From positions 1 through 64,000 of the forward strand of contig JAXGGA010005178.1 in the NCBI GenBank assembly GCA_038373865.1: a stretch of DNA of 64,000 bases, in the 5' to 3' direction. Source of the DNA: Uloborus plumipes (Eukaryota; Arthropoda; Arachnida; Araneae; Uloboridae). Each line of letters starts with the position of its first letter. Positions within the stretch are counted from its first letter, which is position 1. A program made the translations under genes and the position numbers. The notes under the pieces are model-generated. The model did not search any database. It was not told the origin of the DNA and saw nothing but the letters and a program-made list of their open reading frames with translations. This document shows positions 23,703 to 36,199 of the stretch, piece by piece.

Positions 23703-24758
23703 TCTACTTATATTAAAAACTGAGCATCTTTCTTTCTAACTATCTTTCTATGTCACGCTTCTTTCTCCTGAACGCCAATGAACTGAAAGTCGAACCAGGT
23801 ACCGATAGATAGGTAATTTTTCAGGCTTCATTAGTTTCAATTTATATAATTATACGATTTTAATTAGCGAAGATATCAATTAATAAGTAGTCAAGTTTAA
23901 AGCGATTAAGCCTAATAAATGATTAAACGTCCAAGACATTTATTTCTTACCGTTGCCATTTGAATAAAAACGTTAATTAAATTATTGAACTGTTTAAAAT
24001 TCCAAGATATTTCTTTCCTACCGTTGCCATTTTGAATTAACGTTAATTAAATTATTGAACTATTTAAAATTCCAAGATATTTATTTCTTTCCGTTGCGAT
24101 TATAAATTAAAACGTTAATTAAATTGAACTTTTTAAAATGAAAGAGTTATTTTTTTCCATTGTCATTTTGAATACGTGTTATAACACAGTTCTAACAATT
24201 GTTTTTATTCTAATTATTAATGACATTTTTTCTCTGGTACCATTTTGAAAATGTGTTTTTAAATAAAATTGCAATTGCTGTTTTTAGAAGGGACTTTTTT
24301 TGGCTGCGATCCAAATATTAAAAGAACTTTTTCGTTTAGAATTTTGCAATTAATTTTACAGGAAGAAAGCGGTTTGGATATAATTGTTTTTGGAAAGGAA
24401 TTTTATTTGTTATTTAGGGAGAGTGCGAAGTATGCGCTACTTGACATCGTCTTTATTTTTGAGGAAGCATGTGCAAATAATTCGATTGATTCTTTGATGC
24501 AGGAAAGCTTTTTAGCGAGCCGCTTTAGCGGGGAGTAGTTTACTAAACTTTTCCTTGGTACTGTAAAGGCGAGCCGCCTTGGCGGCGAGTAGTTTATTGA
24601 AACTTTCCTCGCTACTGTAAAGGCGAGCCGCCTTGACGGCGAGTAAACTGTTTAAACTTTTCTCATTACTTTAAAGGCGAGCCGCCTTGGTGGCGAGTAG
24701 TTTTCTCAAACTGCCTTCACTACATTACAGCCCGTGCAACGCCGGGCCACGCAGCTAG
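23703..24758 (+). mobile_element. Helitron-like element, array unit 2
   Basis: It follows unit 1 with no spacer: CAGCTAG|TCTACTTATATT. It shares its first ~230 bp with the other units and then differs. It ends in GCCCGTGCAACGCCGGGCC, ACGCAGCTAG, a hairpin followed by CTAG. An internal frame at 24269-24538 has no recognisable domain. Between about 24500 and 24720 four tandem units of about 60 bp each contain GCGAGCCGCCTTGGCGGCGAG or a variant, a palindrome. Confidence 0.82.
24500..24725. repeat. Four tandem ~60-bp units built on a GCGAGCCGCC palindrome
   Basis: Each unit has GCGAGCCGCC-TTGG-GGCGAGTAGTTT with small changes, then AAACTTTCCTC and ACTGTAAAG. Single related units occur in the other Helitron units near 23480 and 25330. 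Each unit can form a stable hairpin. Confidence 0.85.
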
Positions 24759-25558
24759 TCTACTTATATTAAAAACCGAGTATCTTTCTAACTATCTTTC
24801 TTTCTAACTATCTTTCTATGTCACGCTTCTTTCTCCTGAACGCCAATGAACTGAAAGTCGAACCAGGTACCGATAGATAGGTAATTTTTCATGCTTCATT
24901 AGTTTCAATCTATGTAATTATACGATTTTAATTAGCGAAGATATCAATTAATAAGTAGTCAAGTTTAAAGCGATTAAGCCTAATAAATGATTAAATATGA
25001 AATCCATTCTTGCAAACCGTCGTTGCTATGAAACAGTCATAACAATGATAATGAGAATTTTGAATGAAGGCTTAACTAAATCAAACACGAAACTCATAAG
25101 CGGGCCACTTACGTAGAATTTTTATCGCTAGCTACTTGTAATATTTTGAAACATTCATTTGTTGAAAAGCCATCTACTTATATTAAAAACTGAGTGTCTA
25201 TGTCTGCTTTTTTTCCTTTGAGCGAGCTGTACTTACTGAAACTTTCCTCACCATCTTGAAAGCGCGAAGCATCTCAATAATTCGAATGATTTTTTTATAT
25301 AGGAAAAAAGTAAAGGCGTGAAGCACCTGTTAGCAGCCGCCTTGGCGGGAGTAGTTTCTTGAAATTTTTCTCACTACTTTCAGGACACGTCGTGCCCGTG
25401 CAACGCCGGGCCACGTGCGTGGTATGTCTTGAAATCGAATGAACATTAAATTATATCAAATAATATAACTTCAGAATGAGGTAAAAGTTAGAGAGGGGAG
25501 ACGTTATGCATCAACATGCCGCAGGAAGTTAATCTAGCTGCCCTCGCCATGGCAGCTA
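24759..25558 (+). mobile_element. Helitron-like element, array unit 3
   Basis: It starts directly after unit 2 and repeats unit 1 in order, including the internal second 5' end (25173), the GTGCAACGCCGGGCCACG hairpin near 25400 and the terminal GCCATGGCAGCTAG. It lacks the nested hAT MITE. The host base that follows is T. Confidence 0.82.
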
Positions 25559-26389
25559 GTAATACAATAAAAAGCATTATTGGAGTCGCGAATCACGGTT
25601 TGAGTATGTTTTTCAATGTTTTCCCTTTTGAGATCAATCAGGCTTAAAATTCCGATTCACCCCACCAATGAATGGCAAGTTCAAGATTACAAAAAAAAAA
25701 AAAAAAAAAAAATCTGAAATAAATCGGATGAATAACATATCAACTATGACGGGGGGGGGGGGGTGAATTTTTGGAAAAATATTGGACACCATTACTGGAC
25801 AACCCTAAAAATGTCGTCGACGCATGATGTCACGCATTCAGAGGGAGGGTGTCGTCCAGTTTTTCTCACTGAAATATTTTCACATTATTTTGATAAACAA
25901 GTTGCACAAACGACATAGCAGGGGGGGGGGGGGCAAAGGTCGCGTTTTTCTTTCTTTGTTTCTATTTGTTCCAACACTTTGCTCCCTTTTTGTTACGAGG
26001 AGGAAACATATGTATATATTTTTTATCAAACAGTATTTCCGTAACATGGTGCGGACAGCATCATTATTCGTATTTCGTTATAGGAGCTCATTCATAACGT
26101 ATTGAACCACATGTATTCAATTTCCCATTGTCCCAAAGGGTCCCTCTTAACCTAGCGTCTCAAAATGCGATTAACAAGCCCTTATGTCCAACTGGTTTTT
26201 AGCCTACTTTCCCGTTAAAAATAAAAGAAAAATGAAAAAAGTATTAAAAGTAGCTGAATGCATTCAAAAAATATTGCCAAATTCAAAAATATCGCAATCA
26301 AAAAAAGTCAAAAAGAAACAAAAAAGAAAAATGAATATTGAAAAATTAAAAATTGGAAAGTAGGGTATTGAGATGGGAATTTTGTGCGT
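25559..26389. other. Non-coding stretch with homopolymer tracts
   Basis: It holds poly-A near 25690-25711 and G runs near 25750 and 25921. No gene was recognised. Confidence 0.5.
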
Positions 26390-27020
26390 CGGTCGGTCTG
26401 TCTGTCCCCCCCCCCCCCCAATAACTTTTGAATGAACATTCCGATTTGAACAAACTTTTTTTTGTTGGAAAGATCTCGGCGAGTACAGCTCAATCCCATA
26501 TTGTATTTATCGATTTGAACAATTTTTGGTTCAACTTTGAGTTGTTGAAACAAAATGTCCCGCAATACTAACTTTTTTGTGTGCAGTCCGATTTGAACAA
26601 AAAATTTTTTGTTCGAAAGATCTTATCAAGGATACTTCATTCCCGTATTTACATTTTCGATTTGAACAATTTTTCGTTCAACATTGAACCGTTCAAACAA
26701 GCTGTCACCCTAATAACTTTTGAGTGAACAGTTCGATTTAAACGAACTTTTATTTATTTATTTATTTATTTATTTTTTTTTTTTGTTCGAAGGATTTCAG
26801 CGAGGATACTTCATTATCATGTTTAAATTTTCAATTTGAACATTTTTTTCGTTCAACATTGAACCGTTGAAGCAACCTTTCCCCACCTAATAACTTTTAA
26901 GAAAACCGTCCGAATTGAATAAACTTTTTTTTTTTGTTCGAAAGATCTCGGAGAGGCTCATTCCCATATTTCGCTCTTTGATTTGAACCATTTTTCATTC
27001 AACGTTGAACCCTTCAGAAA
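26390..27020. repeat. Minisatellite-like array, about four units of 150-185 bp
   Basis: Each diverged unit holds TAACTTTTGA or a variant, then CCGATTTGAACAAACTTTTT, then TTGTTCGAAAGATCT, then ATTTGAACAATTTTTCGTTC and AACATTGAACCGTT. Units begin near 26420, 26565, 26715 and 26895. The third holds a TTTA microsatellite. No protein is recognised. Confidence 0.75.
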
Positions 27021-28747
27021 AAAACTTAACATTAGAGCCTACGGGAAAATTTAAGTTGAATGTTGATCCTGAACTTAAAGACGGATTTCCTTCAAACTAA
27101 CTTTGTAAGAAAATGGTTTTGATAAATAATGTATGTAAAGTACTTTTCTGAATATTCTTCTGGGAGGACTCTGATTCCGACTCCGACTCCGCAAACACGG
27201 TAGAAATGCAGGCTCAGAAAAAAATGACTGACTGTGCAGACGATTTTTTTTGTTTATTTATTTATTTGTTTTATTTAGAATTTTTTTTTTTTTTTTTGGC
27301 AGACGATTTCTTTTGTAACAAAAATTTTTCATTCACGAGAGCATTTTATTCTTTATTTATATTTATTAACTGGCAACGGAATAAAAAATGAAATTCTCGA
27401 CATTTTATTAACGAACGAGTTTTTTTTTTTTTTCTTTCTTTGATAAAATGTGTTTTGATGTTCTTTGTACTTTATTTATTTATTATTATTTTGAAAACGA
27501 TTGAGGAATTTTTCTACGGAAGAACTATAACAGTTACATTCTCTAAAAGGTGCGACAAAACTTTATTTATTCGTTTATTTACTTTTTACTTGTCTGTTTC
27601 ATCTGATGAGATTGGTATATTTTGCATTTAGAAATCAGCTTTAATTGCTAAAAAGGTATGTTTGACATAATTTTCAGTCTCAGATAATCAAGAGAATATT
27701 GATCAGATGCTAGAATGCCGATGTCGATGTACGGGAAAGTAGGCTCGTTTAGTTCTTGACAGAACTTCTTGTTATCATTTATTAATCAATCTCAATATTC
27801 ATTCAAAGTACAGTCGAAATTCCGCAAGGGCACCCATAACGTGGGAAAGAGAGTGGGGCTCCAGTCCCCCTGAATATTAGCACTTTCTTACGTTAAATAC
27901 TATTTTTTGTCAAAAATATAAATTTCTTCTTCAGACATTAATAAATAAGTTATATTTTTAATAGCCAAAATTTTTATCAAATTTTAATTTCTCTAATCTG
28001 CACTGAAATAGCTTTCCACGGGGAAAATATATTACTGAAATCTGGGTCCCCCCCCCCCCCCCAAATTCCACATGAACAAATTAATCGGTAATTCAAGCTC
28101 GTTTGTAACGAATAACGATAAAAACGAACTTCATTACCGATCCACGCCTCGTGGTTTGCCGTGTATTGTTCTTCAGATTCGACCGTAAACAAGGAGCCGA
28201 TTTTAAATGACCATTGGAGTTTGTTTTGTTTAGAACAGACGTTCCCGAAGTCCAGAAACCACCACGGACCCCTTTCTGAAAATTACTAACTTTGCGGACC
28301 CCCCCCCCCTCACATCGCGGGGGGGGGACTCTTGAATCACTACATTTTTTTAAATACCGTTAAGCATTATTTTTTTTCTTCCTCAGAATTATTTCTTCAT
28401 TGTTGTATTATTTATTCATTGTTTACAGCTCTTGTCTAGCTTTCAATACTTGAGCATTTATATTTTGAGCTATGGAAGTAAAAATCGATTCTCAATTATT
28501 AGGTGACAAATATATGTTAAAATCGCGAGTTCTAGGAGCTTGCTGCGCCCTGGGTATACGTAAAAAAGTTTTTTTATTCCCTATTTATGTGCTTTCGTTT
28601 TGAATGAAAATACTGTGTCTCGTCCTTCAATTTCAACTATTTTTTAACTTCAGCAGAATAGCATCGCTGACCCCCTGGCATGTTTTTGCGGATTCCCAGG
28701 GGTCCGCGGACCACACTTTGGGGGTCTGGAAACAATGGCAATTTCAG
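27021..28747. other. AT-rich stretch, no gene recognised
   Basis: A/T-rich sequence with T runs and a C run near 28048-28062. At about 28225-28740 the two sides show a weak inverted similarity (CCACCACGGACCCC against GGGGTCCGCGGACCAC), possibly an old MITE, but no target duplication was found. Confidence 0.45.
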
Positions 28748-28863
28748 ACTCCAATATTGCGCCAGTCAGGGCGATCGGCGCCAAATCGAGGCTCAGCGCC
28801 AGGAGGCCAACGCCCTCGGTCCTCCAAGCAGAGAGAGACACACACACACACACGCCTCGTCAG
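28748..28863 (+). other. GC-rich candidate exon with good splice sites, unrecognised
   Basis: 116 nt bounded by AATTTCAG and CAG|GTGAGA, much more GC-rich than the surroundings. The frame lacking stops that looks most protein-like reads QGDRRQIEAQRQEANALG, followed by a His-Thr run from a CA microsatellite. All three frames are nearly open, so coding cannot be claimed. It may be an untranslated exon or chance. Confidence 0.25.
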
Positions 28864-29347
28864 GTGAGAAGCGCGTTGTTCGAGCATCAAACGTTTATTT
28901 CGTTCGACAAGACACAGAATCGACTCGAAAACACTTCGGTACTCTGATGTAGTGTTCACTCTAGAGGAAAAAAAGGGCAGGGTACTGATGTCTGAAAGGG
29001 GCACTATTTATTGCGAAAGGGGCACTACTTCCATGCGGTGAGCGGTGTTGCCCCCTCCCAGAGCTGGGGCACACCCCTTCAAACATTGTTGAACTCCCCC
29101 CTCTAGGAATGTGTACCTGTGCCCCTCCAAAAAAATTGGATAAATAGCCCTTTAGCTGCAAGTTCAGATTCTTTGAGCCATATTTACTGCAATTAAAAAT
29201 ATTCTGATAAGAAATTTAAATTGCATGTGGCAAAAGTATAGGAAATTTAGGGAACATATGCATAGATCAACATATTGAGGGAGAATTTAAAGTTCGAAAG
29301 ATAAACCTCTTATTATTTCTTAAAAATTATTTCTTCTAGTAATATAA

Positions 29348-29718
29348 ATCTCCCCAAAAACAACAGTGTTGTAAAAAAATCCCCCGCCAAGAAAACCTTA
29401 AATACTCAGCCTTAAAAAGTTATGATATCGAGTTTTCCCGCCAAGTTTGTGCCAAACTACAACTAACCTGTATGTATAGTTCTTTTAAATTGTTTTCAGT
29501 CCTGCCAGGCGGGAAGCTTTGTCTTGTGAGGTGGTTGCTTAATGAGTAAAAACTTCCCGTCTGGCAGGACTGAAAACAATTTAAAAGAACTATACATACA
29601 GGTTAGTCGTAGTTTGGCTCAAACTTGGCGGGAAAACTCCATATCATAACTTTTTAAGGCTGAGTATTTAAGGTTTTCTTGCGGGGGATTTTTTTACAAC
29701 TGTTGTTTTTGGGGAGAT
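29348..29718. repeat. Fold-back with ~170-bp arms
   Basis: ATCTCCCCAAAAACAACAGT at 29348 returns in reverse complement at the right end (29718). Arms meet near AGTCCTGCCAGGCGGGAAG and CTTCCCGTCTGGCAGGACT, with about 30 bp between them. Only a few mismatches are seen, so it is young or maintained by conversion. RNA from either strand would form a very long hairpin. Confidence 0.93.
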
Positions 29719-31529
29719 ATCACATGTTTTTGCATTAATATTATTTCTTTGCCTGTTTTTTTTTTTTCTCTTCAAAATTTACTTTGCATGTTTTTTTTTC
29801 CCTTCAACATTTTTCTTGGCGGTCCGACATCTGTGGTTTTCTTGGCGGTATGCATTTGGTGCAAAAGTTCAAGGATCTTCTTCAGTCTAGGATAAATTTG
29901 AAATCAATCACAATGTACCACCCGAACCGACGAAAAACAAAGCTAGTTGCTAACAATACTACGATTAAATTAAAAGTTTAAAAAAAAAAAACCCAACCCT
30001 TACTGCCGATCTCATATTAAAATGAACTAAATTGAAGATCCCTTTTAAAAGCCTTACGCAATAAAATCAATTACAAATATTTTATTTGTTAACAAATAGA
30101 AACTGGCAACAGATGAAATTATAAATCATTGAGTTTTCTTTCCTCGTGGCCCAACAATGAAAACATAAATGCTCAGATGTTGAACAGAGCTAGTAGATAG
30201 AAATCGGACCAATTTTAAGCATTAATAACTCCGGGGTGCGATGACCCCGGGGGGTAAATTTTGGGAAAATGTCCTCAATGTCTCATCGAGAATATTCATA
30301 CCAAAAATCAACACAAAAGACCCCCGGGGAGAAAAAATACGGAAAATAAAAACGAGGGGGGAGGGTGTGGGGGGTCGAAAAACCCCCTATGCCGAGCTTT
30401 GGGACAAAATAAATGTGGGTGCAAAAGCAGAGCTCAATCCGATTTACCGTTTGGTCTGGAGCCCTGTCAAACAATTTTTAAAAAGTGCGAAAAATAGCGA
30501 TTTTATAACATATATCACCCTTCCCCCTGAGGGTCCTGGATGTTTTGCTTTAGTATGTGCCGTCAGGGGCCGCTGGAGATTGAGTATACCAAAAATGAAC
30601 TCTAAGGATCTTTATGGGGCTTAGATACAGTGGGGTGAAAACCCCGGTTTGGTTACTCGCGTAAACAGTTCTTAGTCGCTCTTTTACATTTTTATTGGCG
30701 ACGGAAATTTCTTGGCGGCTTGTATTTGGTTTTCTTGGCGGGGGCGGGACGCTCCCGCGTCCCGTGATTATGCCATTAAGTATTTTAGACGATAAAGAAA
30801 ATGATGAATATTAAATATTTCAAAAATAATAACATTTAAAACAAACATTAACTTAAAATATTATATGCTCATTTGTTTAATTTTAATATTTTTGCAAAAA
30901 ATCAGTGATAACCAACAAGCAAATAATGACTATCTAACTTGAAATAAATTATAGACAAGTTATGGAACAAGATAATAATTAAAATGAGAAATAAACAACC
31001 TAATTAAATGTAGCACATATTGAAATAACTTCTAATTGTTAAGAAATTTCAAACATTTACGAGATGCCAAGTATTGAAATCTCAAACACTAGAAGTAATT
31101 ATTTGCGAAACACGTCTTTAATGTTGTCATGTTTCATAAAATTTATTTTATGATTTTTTGAAAATAAAACAAAAAATAACCTTATCTTGAGTTGCATATG
31201 TAAAAAAAACTTCCGATAATCAAATACATTAAAGAATTTAAAACATGCAAAAGGATTGAAATTTCAAACCCGAGAGGCAATTTTCCGCGAAATAGAGTTC
31301 ATTGTTGACATGGTTTAAAAAATAAAGTAATTTATTAAAACAAAACACAAAACAAGCTAATATGAAGTAGCAAGTGTCTAAAAACCTTCTGATTGTTAAA
31401 AATATCAAAATATTTACAAGATGCAAAAGGATTGAAATCTCAAACACTGCAGGCATTTTTTTTTTTTTGCAACGCACGTGTGTTAAGCATATCGAAACAT
31501 GTAAAAAAAATAGAAAATTGTATTGTTGG

Positions 31530-34500
31530 CAGGGGCGGACTGGCTCTAAAATTTTTGTGTGGAAAAAAAATTCTTTTTGCTAACATCTATAATGTACACA
31601 TGATACGTCAAGGACCTAATATTCTCAAAAAATGTTTGAGAGTCTAAATTCCTGTACGCAATAAAAAAAAAAAAAGTTATGTGGGTTTTTTGAAAATCCG
31701 CACTTAAAAATGTAATTTGTTTATGTAAGCGAATAAAAAACCTATTTAAATCAAGAATAAGATATATGCCTATGATCTGTAATATTAAACCACTTAAAAA
31801 ATACAATTGTTCTTATCAAAATCCTTGCTTGAAATTGTATTGAACTTATGCAAACTAATGAAAATTTTCCCTTAAACCAAACGTAATGCATATGTTTAGA
31901 ATGTGAATACATTATGCATCACGAATTAGAAATTTTCGGAAGTATTGGATGTGTGTGAGCCTGAATTGCTCTGCAAAGAAAAAAAAAATTGGGGAGCAGT
32001 CATTATTTCATAACCACATTTTAAAAATGCACAGAAATACTCCAAACAAAAAAAGTCGCAATTTCTCTCGGTGAAACTCATAATGGCTAAATACAAAAGT
32101 GTACAAGACGGTCGCTTATGACGTACAACGTACAACCAAAGAAACCGGAAAAAATGACTATTTTGACTTCATTGTATGAGTATCATTTGCTTGCTTGAAA
32201 ATCATGCGACAAAAAATATTTTTCAAAGAAATTATAGTCTGAATTAAGCCCTTTAATGACACAAATTGAACAAAATTAATGAATACAAAATCCTATTTTA
32301 AAAAAGTTACTCGAAGATAAACTAAAAATGATAAAAATTAGTGTTACTCTACAAGGACCTCTCCAGATTTTTCATACAAGACCTTTTAATTTCATAAAAC
32401 TGAAAAATCTAAAGAACTTTATGAATTTGAAATAGTGCTCAATCATATTATTGGCCATTTTTTCCGGAATTTGGAAATATGCTATTTTTCTCAAATTTAC
32501 ACATTGTATTTATCACTTTGAAATTGAATAATCATAAAAAAGTTTAAGATGAAAAGGTTTAAAAGAAATGTACGTTTCGACACTAGTTGCAAATACCAAG
32601 GAATGCTACTTGTAATTTAAAAACAAATCTGGAAATACTGAATTTCAGGCTCGGAAATTTTAGATTTGCTTTTAAAATTGTAAAATAAAAATATAACTAA
32701 AACTAGATCAGCTATTTTCCACTAAAATGAACAAAAGAACATCAAAGCATTATGTGTATTTCTAGTAGATAGGAAAATATTATTAACTTTCCAACTACTG
32801 ATAGAGATAAAAGCTGTCTAAAGCGATACGTTAACAATTTAAAGCTTTTAATTAAATCTTGCAAACGGTTAGTTTTGGAGAATTTTGTAAAGATTACCCC
32901 CGGCAGCAAATGAAAAATACTGTGGACAAAGAGTTTGTTTATAATAAAATACTTGTCAGTGAAAAGAAGTGGTGCTTTCAATAATATTACTTCGCAAATG
33001 CTTTTTTGATTATAAAATATTTTTTAAAGGTCCGTAAAAGAACTATAATTTCCTCTAACCAAATCTTAGCTTAATTTTAATGAAAAGTAATTTATAAAAA
33101 ATGAAAAATAAATTTTATTAATGCATCAATCATTCAAATACTTCAATTCAATTTTTCAAAATTATTATAAAATAACACTTCAAAAACTTTTTAATTTTGA
33201 GTTTAAATTTTATGAAATTTGTTTTTCACGTACAGCATTTAAGTAACACATCAAATCAAACTGCATATAGTTCCCTTTTAAATAAACTATTAAACAGTTC
33301 TGTTGCCATAAACGTAGCGTCGGGGGGGGGGGGGGTACAGGGGGTTACCCCCCCCCCCCCAATTTGCCGGACACTTTATCTTTGAAACCTGAAGATGTCT
33401 AAAATCCGAATAAAAATCGTAGTAAAAATATCGTTTACAGTTATTTTCATTTATTTTATCTTGTTGTACCCATATGCCTGGGGGAGAGGGGGACTGGGGG
33501 TATACAGACCCTCTGCCAAAAATGTTCTGGTGCCAAACTTGTCCAAAATCGGAACGAAAATCATCAGGAAAATTATTTCCGTTTATGGTTCTCCTCTAGC
33601 CAGTGGCGTACATATGTTTGAATTTTGGAGGGGGCCGAAGTAACCAAGCATAGCCAAGCTTATTTCAGACTTTCGTTAAAGAAAGGGTGGTGGTTCGGGA
33701 ACTGTCAGCTGGAAATGTTTTAAAATTGATGTTCTGAAAACCCATTTTAGGCTATCTTTAATGATGAAAAGAAAAAAGTATGGATTCAGAAACTGTTCTT
33801 GTGACATTGAAGTTTTAAATTCGCAATTGCGGTATAATTCGTTGAAAGAAATCGAGAGGGTTGGGCGCTCTCTCTCAGAACATTTTCAAAATTTGAGTGA
33901 TAGAAAGGAGGTGTTTAAAGGCTCTCCCGGAAATGTTTTGGCATTGAGGCTCGTAACTGCAATTTTCAGTTGTCTTTGTTGATGTTTAGCGAAAAGGGGA
34001 GAAATTCGGGACCTTTCCTTTTTGAAAACACATTTTAAAATTATTTCGGGACAATTTTCCTTGATTTTGGGAGCCTGGGCCCACCCCATATATACGCCCA
34101 TGCCTCTATCGCAGCCAGAATTACCATCTGGAAGGTTTTTTTGGTCAAAACAGTCCTTACGATTGCCATTAATATTAAATGTTAGGTCTCGCCCCCTTTC
34201 CTGGTGGCACTATATTTTATCTTGAGCGTCTCCATGTTTGTTGCTCTGCTAAAATAATAATTTAAACAAGTATGGAATCATAAAACGTTGGGCATGTATA
34301 GTGATTGGGTGTAATCCCAACTATTTTATATGGACCTTTTTATGGTATAAATTTTAAAATTCTATGTAACTGCTTACTGCACTAGAAAATACTTTTAACT
34401 CGAAAATACTATTTTCATAAAACATGATTCGTTGTGAGAGAGAGAGAGAGCGCATAAATACAAAACAATTACGCGACTGTATCATGTGTCATCTTATAGT

Positions 34501-36199
34501 GTACATAATAAGTGTCTTACAGTGTACAAAACACATTCTTTATTTTTGTCGAAAATATGTTTTTTATTACGTTGTTTTTGTAGATAATCTGAATACATAA
34601 TTCTTGTCTCGTACTTGATTTACAAACTTTTTACTTAAGTGCTACGACAAACTTAAGAATACATATGCTATTACTTACAATTGTATCCAGTATATTTCTG
34701 GAAGTGTACTATTGAATTCTTTCAAATTTTGTCATTGTGTTATGACTTATTTCTGGAAGATAATTCAAAGTTGAGAAAACATATTTATTTTAACTAATTT
34801 TTTCTGTTGTATTTTTTCTTTTTTTTTGTCTCTTTTTTTTTCGTTTCGAACGGAAAGAACTTTTTATGAAATGTGTAACTTTTAAGGGAGTTTTATTTGA
34901 CTTTTCTTTCTTCATTAGACTCAATTATTTCATAAAATGTAGGATTTCATACCGTTTTTCCAAAATTTCTCCCGGGGGGGAAAACCACCCAACTTCCCTG
35001 AAATTTAGGATAGTCTACACCACAAAACAGATTACTGTATTACTTTTCTGATACAGATCCAACTATAAGATTAATCCAAAAAACAAAGAAAAAACAAAGA
35101 GAGCACATTAAAAAATGTGAGGAATATCAGCGAAAAGGCACATAAAGGTGAGCTAATGGTCTGTTTTGTACCCGAAGAAGTTGATCAGACAAAAGACCCA
35201 TACCTATAATAACTTAGAGCCCCGTCTACATTTTGCCTGGTAACTGAGCAAAAAAGTTGAATTAATTGTGAGTGCAATTTATCCGAAAAGTAACGAAAAA
35301 TCTAAGTGAAAATTGGGCTGGGGAGGGAGCGAAGGCTTAATCTGCACTCCTAAACTTCGAGTTTTGTTTTCTAATGAAATTAAATATCGAGTACATTTTA
35401 AATTTAACCTTTATACTTTTTGCACCTTTAGGAATTTAAACTTAGATAAACAAAAATATATTCAATTTATAATAATCATTATTTCAACTTCGTATTATTT
35501 AACGTCATTAAAACAACAAAAGTTTGTAGCAAACACATCATTTAAAATATTAAACTTACTTCGAACGGATCGAACGGATTGCTAAAATAGCCTAATTGGT
35601 TGAAAAAACCGTGGGACTATGCATTGCTTAAAAAGTGGCGGGAAGCGCAACAAGCACGAAAGAAGAAAAGAAAAAGAAAACTATTTAGCTGGCGTTTCTC
35701 ATTGTTACTTAAGAATCCCAATACGTCCTTTTCTTCGAATGGTGCCTTTTTTTTATTTCAAGCTTTTTCCCAGACAGCCTCAGATGGCCCCATCCCCAAT
35801 ATAACGCTTCTCCCTAGAAATCCCCGAAGCATTAATTCCGAACAGAGATAGCAAGAGATCTGAAGGCCCGTTTGGGGGGGGGGGGGTGAAGACCCCACAA
35901 AGCTATTGTTTCCCTCCCTTTTTTTACTTTGTGAGTTGGGTCAGAAAAGTGTGACCGCTGCGCTAGAAGAGGTCAAAGCAGCGTCCCCCCCCCTCAAGAA
36001 AGAAACAGTTCTAGCTGTGATCCCAAACGGCCGGTCCTGAGAGAACCTAGGAGGATGGTGAGAGCGGCCGGCCCAACTTTTTTCTTTCGAAATAATTTTC
36101 TTTGATTAAAAAATAAATAAATATAGAAAGAAAACGGCCCAGAGTAGATGCAGCCCATGTGGAATTTTCCACATCTTCCACATGGCCAGTCCGCCCCTG
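31530..36199. mobile_element. hAT-like element nested in the 28950-37295 element, perfect TSD
   Basis: It begins CAGGGGCGGACTGGC and ends GCCAGTCCGCCCCTG, a perfect 15-bp inverted repeat. ATTGTTGG flanks both sides (31522-31529 and 36200-36207). The 4.67-kb interior is AT-rich, with G/C runs near 33309-33361 and 35873, and holds another MITE. No transposase was found, so it was probably mobilised in trans or is badly decayed. Confidence 0.92.
33601..34102. mobile_element. hAT-like MITE, innermost of three nested elements
   Basis: 502 bp starting CAGTGGCGTACATAT and ending ATATATACGCCCATG. Flanks are CCTCTAGC on the left and CCTCTATC on the right, matching at 7 of 8. Non-coding. Confidence 0.72.

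Noticed and set aside
27605..27616. CTGATGAG as another hammerhead
   Set aside because: No GAAA, stem II or cleavage triplet follows, so it is a chance match.
28225..28740. Possible hAT MITE with GGTCCGCGGACC-type ends
   Set aside because: The ends are only loosely complementary and the flanking 8-mers do not match.
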